Below, in pieces: positions 44,291 through 54,282 of a stretch of DNA of 64,000 nucleotides. This DNA is from Petrolisthes cinctipes (Eukaryota; Arthropoda; Malacostraca; Decapoda; Porcellanidae), in the NCBI GenBank assembly GCA_033782935.1, contig JAWQEG010001436.1, forward strand, positions 764,001 through 828,000, in the 5' to 3' direction. The notes under the pieces are model-generated. The model was not told where the DNA came from. It ran no database searches and saw only the letters and a program-made list of their open reading frames with translations. A program made the position numbers and the translations under genes. Within the stretch, counting starts at the first letter, position 1. Each line of letters starts with the position of its first letter.

Positions 44291-44349
44291 TTAGACAGTT
44301 AGTCAGCTACTTACAATTGTTAGAGAGTGAATTAGTTAGTTACCTAGTT

Positions 44350-44465
44350 TTTTTTTAATCTATTTATTTATTAAATAAATTTTGTATTTATTTATTTATT
44401 TTGTATTTATTTATTTATGGTGTATTTATTTGTATTTATTTTTATTTTTTTATTCATTTATTTAG
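44350..44465. repeat. (ATTT)n-rich tract
   Basis: TTTATTTATTTATT units with variations; intronic. Confidence 0.85.
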
Positions 44466-44954
44466 TGGTGGAAACGAAGAGGTAAAAGAGAGTCTAGATT
44501 CCTTAAAGTTGCACGCTCCTGTAATGTTATTCTCGAATATATCCCAAATGCAGTCATAGATATGCATGATAGATAGATATATTATTATTATTGTTGTTTT
44601 AAGAGGTGGAGAGGATGAGTGATGCCAACGTAAGGAAGGGGACGTGTGTGTGGGGTTATGCTATACAAGAGTAACTTACAGTAGTATAACCTTTAATGTT
44701 GTCAGTGTCCCTCAAAAATGTCTCTTAATAATTTTTAGAAAAATGTGTCCTATTAATTATTACAAAGGGAACAAGCACCATGAGCAGAGGGAGTTTTTAG
44801 CACAGAACACAGTATCCTAATTAGCAACATTAATTTCAAAGAGAAAAAAACAACAATAAATATAATAATAATAAAAAAAAAAGCTTCTGTCAGTTATGTT
44901 ATTATACAACAAGGGGATATAGTACAGGGGATAACTAAAATATCATTACCCCGG

Positions 44955-45120
44955 GGATAGTACAGGTTGGTAACTCTGGAGCAACTGATTCCTCCAACCT
45001 ATTCCAAGCAAAAGGTCAACATAAATATTAGTTAATCTGATTCTGTTTCCTGGCATACTTTAGAGGAAATAAGGTGCTTTAATGTATAAAAATTACTATA
45101 TTGTTTTAAAGAGTGACTCC
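44955..45120. mobile_element. GATTCCTCC-family MITE, intronic copy
   Basis: Reads GTACAGGTTGGTAACTCTGG, GCAACTGATTCCTCCAACCT, TTCTGTTTCCTGGCATACTT with a degraded right end. Same orientation as 44123-44290. Confidence 0.65.
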
Positions 45121-45261
45121 TTTGGCGTTCACTCAATGTTGCGCAGATCCAATATATCGCGTGGAGTGCCAGAAATGGATTTTATACTGTATTTGCCATG
45201 TTGTCCCTAAACTAAAAAAAAAAATAAAAAAAAATAATACAAAATTTTCATAAGTGCTTAC

Positions 45262-45395
45262 CTTGTTTCCATTGAGTGTCCATGTGAGTGTGGGTGCTGG
45301 TCTGGCCGGGGGTGCCGTACAGTTGAGGTGCAGGAGTTGGTTGAGGCTGTAGTGTCCCTCGCCGCCTGTGATGATGGGCGGACCCTTCGGAGCCA
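45262..45395 (-). CDS. Beaten-path-like protein, exon with first half of Ig domain 2
   Basis: 134 bases between acceptor GTGGTAACAG/TGG and donor AACAAG/GTAAGC on the minus strand. Enters in phase 1 and leaves in phase 0, matching both neighbours. Encodes VAPKGPPIITGGEGHYSLNQ and LLHLNCTAPPARPAPTLTWT, then LNGNK. The P..PPIITG....Y..G....NC.....P.P.LTW..NG pattern is the Beat-family second Ig domain; Cys and Trp are the Ig core. The frame is open and conserved, so the gene appears functional here. It follows the Ig1 exon after a 2.7 kb intron and precedes the Ig2 second half after a 1.3 kb intron. Confidence 0.85.
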
Positions 45396-45526
45396 CTGTT
45401 ACCACACCACATATAAGACAGACAGTTACGTTACAACACAATCAATCAAATGCAAACGTTTTGAACTATGCAGTATATTTAACCCTAGATACGGTAGGTG
45501 ATGTGGTTTTTCACAGATTCCAAGTG

Positions 45527-45550
45527 TGTGTGTGTGTGTGTGTGTGTGTG
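45527..45550. repeat. (GT)n microsatellite
   Basis: Short GT run in a Beat intron. Confidence 0.9.
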
Positions 45551-46865
45551 GTTGCACCGGTTAATCTACATATATATTCAATATCTATATCACATGTAAA
45601 CCTACAATGTACTCACATGTATCATAAGCATAATGTCAGACACAATACCTAATGTCTACACAAGCTCAGTTCAGCCTGGGAACATGTTCTGGGAGCTGTC
45701 CTTCATAAGAACCAATATAGTCAGCATATAGTCAGCAATATTCATCAGCGTCACTAGATCACAAATGGGTCACTGGCCACAAGACTGAACAGTCTTTTTC
45801 ACTAGGTACAGATTCACTCTCTAACTAGCTACCATCTAGTTAAGACTCCTAGCCAAACTCGCTGTACAATAAACTTGGTCTCTTCAATAAACTCTGTTAA
45901 AACTCAGACGTTTATCACTTTGCCACCAACTCAACCTTATCTCCACTCTATCAAAGCTACCATCATCGTATCCTTGGGAATCCTTCAGCCTGAACATGGT
46001 AGATACCCGTATAATAACCTTAATCCAAATACCTGTCCTTTCCATTAACTTCTTGATTACTGAAATCCGTCATGTGCATTATGATTTTCTGTGTGACTTA
46101 ATTTTGGCTGTAAAGAGTTCACTGGGGTCTTCATTACCACAGGGTACCTTACAAGTTATTACATTATGACTATACGGGAGGTGGTCAACTTCAATATCCC
46201 AGATCTGCAGCAAACACATGCTACAGTATTGTCAAGAAAATATGTCTCTTTTGTCCCAGGAGGAATAAGTACTTGAATGTTGGTTCCGGCATGTGGGAAC
46301 TCCAATACAATCTGCAGTGATTGCAAATAGATACTGATATTTTCATAGATTACTATGTTCACAGATGTTTTATTATATAAAGACTGAAATAGAAGTCCAA
46401 AGTACGTGAGGCGTATCCGTTTTTAAAGCAAGAACATTTTAAGTATAAAGAGCGGCGTTTCACGCGAGCAAAGGAGCTTTGCTGCTGAAGCAATCATCAA
46501 GGGAAATGACGAATTGAATGTGAAATTAATTGCTTGTCATCCAATCAGAACATAGTACGAAGTTTTTTAAGTGGATGTGACCTTGCTTACGTTAAACGAC
46601 TACAGTCGTGGTAATGGACGCCACCGATATGGTAGACACCACTGACACGGATGTAGTCAACATAGACATGAGTCCCAACTAATGTCATATTCACCGCCGT
46701 TTACAATTCTGTTGCCAGAATATCTTGTAAACGCACATAGAAACACACATTCGCTTTTATTCATAAAGATTTGCTTCTCTTTTTCTTTTGTCAACAAAAG
46801 GTGTTACCATCAATGACCTGAGGATGACGTAGAAATGAAATTTGTAACTATTGTTTTTATGAGTG
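45551..46865. other. Beat intron, no further feature recognised
   Basis: Non-coding sequence between exon 45262-45395 and the SINE at 46870. Open frames here lack exon-like context. Confidence 0.5.
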
Positions 46866-46869
46866 CTAA

Positions 46870-47081
46870 CGATTAATGATTGATTGATATTAGGTGCCGC
46901 AACAGCGAGTTCATATAGAGCCAGAAGAAGGTAATAGAGAGGTGAGACAGCAAGCAGGAATGAAATTAAAAGAAAAGAATGACAGTTGAAGAATTGGAAT
47001 GGGGTGGCTGGGGCCGAAGGGGCGTCAAAACCCTTAAAGTATTGCCCATATCACTCTAGGCCGTACCCCACTACGGGGTTT
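46870..47081 (-). mobile_element. SINE copy 7, isolated insertion
   Basis: Independent insertion outside the arm repeats. Duplications ATGAGTGCTAA (46859-46869) and ACGAGTGCTAA (47082-47092) differ by one base. It begins on this strand with the (TTGA)n tail and GGTGCCGCAACAGCG, and ends GTACCCCACTACGGGG. This copy proves the unit moves on its own. Confidence 0.88.
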
Positions 47082-47092
47082 ACGAGTGCTAA

Positions 47093-48019
47093 ATATTTTA
47101 ATGAATATCATAAATCCATACTTTAAAAAATATATTCAAACCAAAATTATAATAAAAACTAATTATAATTGTAGTCTAAATTAAAGAAATCTTTTTTTCA
47201 TGTGTACCAGAGGTTGTGGCAATATATGTAACGTGAGATTGTTTTAAATTATTTTTCATGTAGGGTCTGTCAGACACGTGGTTACCTCGTATGAATAATG
47301 TTTTTCTACCTAGAGTTAATTAAGCTACTATATATTTTAACTAAATTGTTAACAAAGGACTCTAATGCTGGTGTATTTTCCATGCAACTAAGGTGTGTTA
47401 ACTTGAGCAATCCAAGGATCAGCAAAGTCCGACCAAAAGCAAAAAAAGGAAAATACATGACTGTAAGTATTTTAAGGTACCTGCAAACGACCCCCGACAC
47501 CTAGAGTAGGTCCAGGCCGATAGACAGTGTATCACGCCAGCCTTGCCCAAGTTAATTTGGAACTCCAAATTATATAAGACTGTACTTTGGAAACTAGGAG
47601 TACTGATTATGAAGTACAATACGTAGAAGTCTAATATTATCTCTCATACCGGTGCCTTGGTTTTCAATAAAGTTAACATATTTAGAAATTATTCATATGA
47701 AATACAAGAGACAGAAAGTTTTCAATACAGAGATGAATTCCTCATTACATTGCTACCTGACTGAAATGCCCCAAAAATCTCCTTCACTGAGCACAGTAAT
47801 AACATATTTCATGTATTGTCCTTTAAATGGGGATTGTAAACAAACAAGAATAATGACGCGGCTTTCTCAGGCTCATTCCCGAATGAACTTCGAATAACGT
47901 TTTGCAAAACATGGCGCTTTATAATTATTTTCTGGCTCTATTTCACAACACAATATCCTTTATACATCCCCCACCTTCCTGAAATTCACATACACATAAC
48001 CACATTCCTAATGACTAAA
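47093..48019. other. Beat intron, no further feature recognised
   Basis: AT-rich sequence; no exon or repeat could be supported. Confidence 0.5.
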
Positions 48020-48140
48020 GCGGGAAGTACAGTGTTGATAAAGCTGGAGCAACTGATTCCTCAAAAACCTATTCCATGCAACCTGGTCCTATTTCCTGGC
48101 ATACTGTTGAGGAATCAAGACGTTCCAAGATAAGGCACCT
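48020..48140. mobile_element. GATTCCTCC-family MITE beside the Beat exon
   Basis: Reads GCGGGAAGTACAGTGTTGAT, AACTGATTCCTC, ACCTGGTCCTATTTCCTGGC and GTTGAGGAATCAAGACGTTC. It ends within a few bases of the splice donor of the exon at 48143-48278. Confidence 0.65.
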
Positions 48141-48142
48141 AC

Positions 48143-48278
48143 CGACGACTGTCATGTTGGCGGACCTCTGTGTGGTATGGAAAGGGGGTCCCTCGGCCAC
48201 CAGCTCACACCGGTACACATCTGAGGCGCCCACACCCACACCCAGTACGCTTACCACACGACCATCACGGCCACTGAC
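48143..48278 (-). CDS. Beaten-path-like protein, exon with C-terminal part of Ig domain 1
   Basis: 136 bases between acceptor TGTGTTACAG/GTC and donor GTCGTCG/GTAGGT on the minus strand; enters in phase 0 and leaves in phase 1. Encodes VSGRDGRVVSVLGVGVGASD, then VYRCELVAEGPPFHTTQRSA, NMTVV. The Y.CE(V/L).AE.P.F.T......M.VV signature is that of the first Ig domain of Beat proteins, where Cys closes the Ig1 disulfide. Beat proteins act extracellularly, in Drosophila as partners of Sidestep proteins in motor axon guidance. The 5' exons (signal peptide, first half of Ig1) are not found up to the window edge; the next upstream sequence is LINE. Confidence 0.85.
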
Positions 48279-48362
48279 CTGTAACACACATATCTGTCAA
48301 TACACACACAAGATCAATAGTCTAGTATTCTAGTGGCCTTGTACACACACACACACAAACAC

Positions 48363-49275
48363 ACCACTATACTTCCTCATGCTGATTAATGATGCCCTCA
48401 CCGACACCCAGCATCGATGGAAATACGTGGATGACTGCACGGTTGGCATCCCAGTCAACACCAGGACACCAGATTATAATCCACTGCAAGCCACCCTTGA
48501 CAGGCTGCAGACGTGGACAGAGCACAACAACGTCTCCATCAACCACACCAAGACCGTGGTGATGCACGTCTGCACCTCATCTGCAGCTGTACCGCCCCCT
48601 CAGCTCACAATTGGCCCTCATCAACTCCAAGTCATCCACTCCTTCAAGCTTCTCGGCATCACTGTGGATGACCTATTATCATGGAAGCAACATGTCGCTA
48701 GGATGGTCAAGGTAGCCTCATACAAGATGTACATGCTGCGCAGACTCAGGTCTCTGGGGACTCCAGCAGGGGATTTGAAGGCAGTCTACACCTCGTTCAT
48801 ATTACCCTCACTGCTGTACGCCTCCCCAGCGTGGTCTTCATCTCTGAACAAAACACAACAACAACAGCTTGAGAAGGTTCAGAAGAGGGCATGCAGAGTC
48901 ATACTCGGCCCTGCCTACACCAGCTACAATAATGCCCTCACCACCCTGAGTCTGCCCAGGCTGACAGCCATGTATGAGCAAGCCCTTAGCAAGTTCGGGG
49001 AAGGCTTGCTACGTAACACACGCCACCGTCACCTCCTACCACCTGACGCCCCCCCACCAGCCAGGGCTACCCGACTCCAAAACAAACTGGTGCCGCTAAG
49101 AGCCCCTTGCACTGACCGCTATCGCCAGAGTGCTGTTCCCACTTTAGTGCGAAAAATAAACACCTAGATTAGTATGTCTCCAAGTTGTAGCCTATAGATC
49201 TTAGAATTAATATTAATGTAATCTTCCCCTCTGTAAATTTTCAGTCTCTGACTGCCATGTAAATAAAACGTTAAT
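48363..49275 (+). pseudogene. LINE-D: 3' part of a CR1/L2-like LINE
   Basis: An open frame of about 265 residues to the stop at 49165. RT palm catalytic box YVDDCTVG (near 48427) with following QATLDRLQTWTEHNNVSINH and TKTVVMHVC; thumb FKLLGITVDDLLSWKQHVAR, MYMLRRLRSLGTPAGDLKAV, LLYASPAWSSSLNKTQQQQL, KRACRVILG. The 3' UTR ends ATGTAAATAAAACG plus (ATT)n. The start falls in the RT palm after a (CA)n run, so it is strongly 5'-truncated. The frame is still open, so the insertion is fairly young. It lies in the sense opposite to the Beat gene. Confidence 0.85.
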
Positions 49276-49299
49276 TATTATTATTATTATTATTATTAC
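49272..49299. repeat. (ATT)n shared by two LINE tails
   Basis: Triplet run that is the 3' tail of LINE-D on the plus strand and of LINE-E on the minus strand. Confidence 0.85.
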
Positions 49300-49388
49300 T
49301 CACGCACACCACCAGTTCAAGTTCAAGTTCAAGGTCCCGCAGAGAGCCGCTCATGGGCAGCATAATATGCGGGGGTTGTGCGGGGGAT

Positions 49389-51624
49389 TTAGGGATCCAG
49401 GGTAGGATTAGGAAGGGGGTTAGGATGATGGTGGATTGGGTCAGGGACTGTGGGTTGAGGATTAGGATTGGGGAGGTAATGATTGGTGATCCTATTTCTA
49501 AACGTGTCAAGAGTGGGGCTATTAACTACATGAGATGGGAGATGATTCCACTCTTGGATGCTGCGGGGAAAGAATGAGTGCCTATATATATCAGTGCTTG
49601 TCTGGTATGTATGGTATTTTAAGTTGTAGCTGCCTCTTGTGGAACGTATACTTGTAGGGTGTAGATATGTGTCTTTGTCTATGACATCTATGTCAACAAA
49701 TTTGTTTGTGATTTTGTATATCATCTGTTGTCTGTGTATCTGTCTTCGTGTTACTAATGGGTCTAGTTTTGTGTCTTGTTTAAGCAAAGTGACTGATGTA
49801 GTGTGTCTGTAATCACGTCTGGCCCATTTTGCAGTTTTGTTTTGTATGGACTCTAATTTATTGATATTATTGTGTGTTAATTTGGACGGTGTCACAATAC
49901 TCTAAATGTGGCCGAACGAAAATGTTATACGCAATAATTTTGATGTCTGTGTTACACCTGCTGAGGTTTCTGCGCAAGAACCCCAGGACCCTACTAGCTT
50001 TGGCCCTGACGCTACCTATGTGTGTGTTCCACCTCATGTCCGCTGAGATGTGGAAGCCCAAGTATTTGTGGGAAGTGACTGTGTTGAGGTTGGTGTTGTG
50101 TAGTCGGTATGTATATGGAATGGGATTATGGGCACGGGTAAAACGGATGTGATGGCATTTGTCTGGTCTAAATGTCATCTGCCACTTGACTTCCCACTCT
50201 TCAAGTGTAGTTAGGTAGTCCTGTAGTCGAATGCAGTCATTCCTATCTTTAATTGGTCTGTAAACTAAGCTATCGTCTGCAAAGAGTCTAGTCGTAGAGG
50301 AAAGTGAGAGTGGGAGGTCATTAATGTATGAAAGGAAGAGAAGGGAGCCCAGGACAGTACCCTGGGGTACACCAGAGGTCATAGGAACAGGTGGAGACTG
50401 ACCACCGTCAAGAACTACGGGTTGCTTTCTGGTAGTCAAGAACGTTCTAATCCAGTGAAGAAGTTGTCCCTGTATGCCATAGAATTCTAACTTGTGTAGT
50501 AGTCTTTGGTGAGGGACTTTGTCGAAGGCTTTGGCAAAGTCTAATACTATGGCGTCAACTTGTCTAATATTTGTGTCATTGAGGGACTGCAAGATGTCAT
50601 GAGTAGTTACCAGTAGCTGCGTCTCACACGAGCGTTTAGGCCGAAAACCGTGTTGATTGTCAGTCAGTATATTTTGCCTATCAAAGTGGTCCATTATATG
50701 TCTATGAATTATGTGTTCTAAAATTTTGCAGGGGACTGATGTAAGTGAAATTGGTCTATAATTAATGGGAAGGGTTCTGTCTCCGGATTTAAAAATTGGG
50801 GTCACATTTGCCAAAAGCCAGTCTTGAGGGAGTTCACCGGTCTGTAAAGTCTGTGAGAATATAACCTGCAGGACAGGGGCAAGAACGTTAGCGTTAGTCC
50901 TCAATATCCTGCAGGGTATATTGTCTGGTCCGGTCGCTTTGTGTATGTCTACCTCAGATAAAAGTTTCTCAATTCCTTGGGTGTTTATATGAATGGAAGG
51001 GATAGGTGGGTGTGATGGTGTTAGCATGTCTGGTAAATGTTCATGTTCATGGGTAAAAACGGACTGGAATTGTGTGTTAAGGGAGTTGGCTTTGTCTTGT
51101 GGGTGTGTAACCAAGGAATTGTTGTGTAGTAATGTTGTAATGCCGGTCGAGTCTTGTTTACGTGCTTTAAAAGAGCCGAAAATTTTTTTGTGGTTTTGTG
51201 TGTTGTCTGCGAGGAAAGTGGATGTGTATTTAGTTTCTGCTTGTTTATTTTCTTTCTGTAGTGTTTTCTGTATATTTTTGTATTCTAACCAGTGTTCTGT
51301 ATTGTTTTATCGTTTTGCTCTGTTGTATGCCTTTACCTTGTTTCTGTGTAGTCTTTTTAATTGTCTATTGTACCATGGTAATGACCGGTTATGTGTGATA
51401 GTTTTCGTGGGTATGTGCTTGTCCATTGTGTCACGTATAAAGTCACGAAGTCTGGTCCAGTTTGTTTCCACAGAACTGGCCATTGAGATTGAGTCAAGGA
51501 ACGAGTCACGAAATTCAACTAAGTCTTGAGTAATGCCACCCATGTCAGCTCTGTTGTATATGTAAATTGTCCTGGGTAATTGTTTTTGTGTTGTTGGCTT
51601 GATGTTTGCGTCAATGAGTACCAT
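49389..51624 (-). pseudogene. LINE-E ORF, C-terminal half: reverse transcriptase
   Basis: Piece 1 (51307-51624) is the endonuclease-RT linker (PTKTITHNRSLPWYNRQLKR). Piece 2 (49867-51114) is the RT: IHKATGPDNIPCRIL, YRPISLTSVPCKILEHIIHR, GFRPKRSCETQLL, VDAIVLDFAKAFDKVPHQRL, SGVPQGTVLGSLLFLSYIND, catalytic FADDSLVYRPI, HKYLGFHISADMRWNTHIG. Piece 3 (49389-49895), shifted by one frame, is the C-terminal thumb and tail (LESIQNKTAKWARRDYRHTT, SFFPRSIQEWNHLPSHVVNS). FADD at the active site and the WN.LP..VV tail are usual in CR1/L2 LINEs. The breaks are few, so the copy is moderately young but inactive. Confidence 0.85.
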
Positions 51625-51665
51625 CTCATGGTCACTAAGACCAGGTAGTACTCGTGTCCGTGTAA

Positions 51666-53231
51666 TTAAGGAAATGTTGTTTGAAGAAATAAGTCTATTA
51701 TGTTGGATGTGACCCCGTGTCTTATGTTAGGATTATGTCTTTCTACACTGACTTGTGTGCGTGTTGGTTCGAGTACTGTTTGAGTAGGTGAGTGGGTGTT
51801 AATTATATCAATGAAATTTTCATGTAAGAGTTTCCTATCAGTCTGTAATAGTAAGTCGCCTTCATGGGTGGAATTGTCCAGTGTCGCCTGTGCTATCCAG
51901 TTTATGTCGGGAAGGTTAAAGTCACCAGCCAACCATATATTTTTGGAAGGGTCAATTTTAGATAAACAATCTTCACGGGTCTGCAGGTATTCTAAGTTTG
52001 AATTGGGGGGACGATAAAAGGATCCTATAATGAGTGTCCTGCAGCCCTGTATCTGTAATTTAGTCCATATAATTTCAGAGTCCGCATTCAGTTCGGTGGC
52101 TGGGGTCGCAACTAGTCCTGGCTTTGTCGCAATTAGGACTCCGCCATGTTTATCGTCTATTCTCTCCTTCCTGTGTAGGGTCATATTATAGGGACTGTCC
52201 GTCGGGAAGATTTCACTGTCCTGGATGTCAGGTGTGAGCCAGGTCTCTGTCCCTAAAATAATGTCGGGGTCATAGGTCTGGAGGGTTTGGTGAAAGGCGG
52301 CTCCTTCGTTTATGATACTGCGAAAGTTAATGATTAGGGTACGGAGGGAAGACAGTTTTTTATGGGTGATGGAGTCGAGTGTGGTGTTGGTGGTAGAATG
52401 GGGTGTGAGGATGGATGATCTATTGGGAATGGTGATTGGTGTTATGGAGAATGAGCTTGTACTATGGAGAGTCTGGTTGGGTGAAGAATGGTTTGGGAGA
52501 GGAGGAGTGGATGATGCGAAGTTAAGGGGAGTCATGTCTTGCTGTCGGTTTTGTGTAGGGGAGGAATTGTCTCTGTTGCGTTTACCTAAACGTCGGGTGA
52601 TCCTATCTAATGATGGAGGTGTGTTGTGGGTTGTGGGTGGTGGTGGAGATGAAGTGGTGGTGTCTAGTAAACTGCATCTATTGGTGTGGTGTATTGCGGA
52701 GTGAAAAGGGGAGAAGGTAAAATTGGGCGCACCACAGTCCCAGCAGATCCACGAAAGGCTCCGACCCTCCAATCCGTCGAACGCCGCCGTGAAGCCACCA
52801 ACACAGCTGACATGATACCATTCTGCATGCTGGGAAACCTCACAGCAGCGATCGCACTGGATGGCCCGCTGGCCCCATTTGACTGCCCGTCGGCACAGCT
52901 GCCAGGGGTACTTTGGGGCGCGGGGGCCAGGGTTGATCAGAGCCCCTGTGTCGCCACACAACATAAGGAGCAACAGGGCACCCCGGAGATTGCCGAGGCA
53001 AGCCGCCTTTAATCCTTGAGGGCCTCTAGGGGTGCCCAGGTTCCCAAACAGGTGTGTGTATATGGAGGTGTGGATGTAGATGTCTGGTGTTAGTGAGTCT
53101 GGTGTGTTGGTATGTGTGCAGCCAGTGATTTTATTGTCAGTGTTGTAGAGTATTAAAACTAGTGAGCAATATATGTAGAATATTGTTAGTGTACATGTGT
53201 ATGTTGTTTTGCGTGGGGTGTGTCTGTACAC
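51666..53231 (-). pseudogene. LINE-E ORF, N-terminal half: 2A-like motif, PHD-like finger, endonuclease
   Basis: About 520 residues in one frame; the apparent start at 53231 is GTG and the true start is unknown. A hydrophobic stretch (LLLLMLCGD) precedes TGALINPGPR, which resembles a 2A-like peptide (consensus D-x-E-x-N-P-G-P, here only NPGP kept). Then a Cys/His cluster (CRRAVKWGQRAIQCDRCCEV, WYHVSCVGG, WICWDCG), a PHD-type finger. A Ser/Thr/Pro-rich linker follows, then the endonuclease (LIINFRSIINEGAAFHQTLQ, DIILGTETWLTP, SFYRPPNSN, LAGDFNLPDINW). The ORF ends early at 51666 by a stop; downstream pieces continue in other frames. Confidence 0.8.
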
Positions 53232-53861
53232 GTTTGTAAAGCACCAATATAAATAGATAACACAAACTTACCCCTGTACCGAGACGGTCTGCACGGCTGC
53301 AGGAAGAAATAAAACGTACACAAACCCCTAATTTACGTCAGGAGTCAATTATATAAAAAGAGAGAATTGATAATAAAACCTATGAATTTAACTAAAAAGG
53401 ATATACAAATTATAAAAAGATGATAAAATACACTAAAAAAGAAACTGTATTATTAAAAATAGTGAAAATTGAGGGGTGGGGGACAGTGTTATGCTGAGGG
53501 AGGGTCTGTGTAAATTTAAAAGACACTAAAAACAGTAATAAAAAGAAGGAAAAGATGACGTAAAATGACAGCCAGAACAAACAATCTCGATACTTATCTT
53601 GATGAAATGTGATGATATGAATGATTCGTTTGTTAATAAAAAAAAAAGAAAGGATAGATGAGAAGGAAGACGGAGCTCGGGGAGGACACGTCCGGCTCCT
53701 GGGACCGTACAAAATATGCATTGACAAACATAAGAATAACAGCAATTGTAATGCACCGTTACCTTCATAGTTCTACGTTATAACCTTCACATACATATTT
53801 CGCGTACACATGTGATACTTAATTTTGACCAGAGTGTGAGAGCTTCCGCGCGTGAAGGTAG

Positions 53862-53872
53862 TGACGTCACGA
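53862..53872. promoter_or_regulatory. CRE-like site 1
   Basis: TGACGTCACGA, containing the perfect CREB/ATF palindrome TGACGTCA. Confidence 0.4.
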
Positions 53873-53930
53873 CGGCGTCAGTCATGCTCAGTTCACATTA
53901 GCCCGTTTGGACGTATCCGACATCCGTCAA

Positions 53931-53941
53931 TGACGTCACGA
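53931..53941. promoter_or_regulatory. CRE-like site 2
   Basis: A second exact TGACGTCACGA, 69 bases downstream in the same orientation. Two identical 11-mers this close are unlikely by chance, but no gene start is visible beside them. Confidence 0.4.
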
Positions 53942-54282
53942 GCAGTATGGAGGGAGGGCTAGAACAAGGTTTTCCGCGATACTTCTCACGTTAGTACAGA
54001 CAAAATGTATAATTTGCTGGATACTACCAGCTAGCAATCTCCTGCTGACATTCGTAGGCAAAATGTTGACGAAAATTGCTCTGTCCATATACAGGTAAAT
54101 ATTTTTAAATACTAGAAGATACCTGAAGTTATATATCCTATTATACGTCATGTAGGCGTTATTTTAAAGCACACGATGGGACGTGACGAGTTGTCAGACA
54201 AAGCTACTAAACCAAGACAATTGACTGAAAGACGACAGCAGTAGTCAATGTGTTTAGGGTATCTGTGAAACCTTTGATACTA

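Larger units (their letters stand above)
49300..53260 (-). mobile_element. LINE-E: CR1/L2-like LINE, near full length, minus strand
   Basis: About 4 kb from the 3' end GAACTTGAACTTGAACTGG plus (TAA)n tail (read on minus) to an ORF beginning near 53230. It encodes a PHD-like Cys/His domain, endonuclease and RT, but no RNase H, as in CR1/L2 groups. A few frame changes and stops are present (51307-51670, 51115-51306, 49880). Confidence 0.82.
53261..54282. other. No gene recognised; candidate CRE pair
   Basis: AT-rich sequence. A GC-richer part near 53840-53960 contains two CRE-like sites listed separately. No complete exon could be supported. Confidence 0.45.

Noticed and set aside
53273..53298. 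Possible 25-bp Beat micro-exon (AVQTVSVQG) with a good acceptor TTTCTTCCTGCAG and donor GGGTAAGT on the minus strand
   Set aside because: The signals look good, but the exon encoding the first half of Ig1 should lie between it and 48278 and only LINE sequence is there; too short to support.
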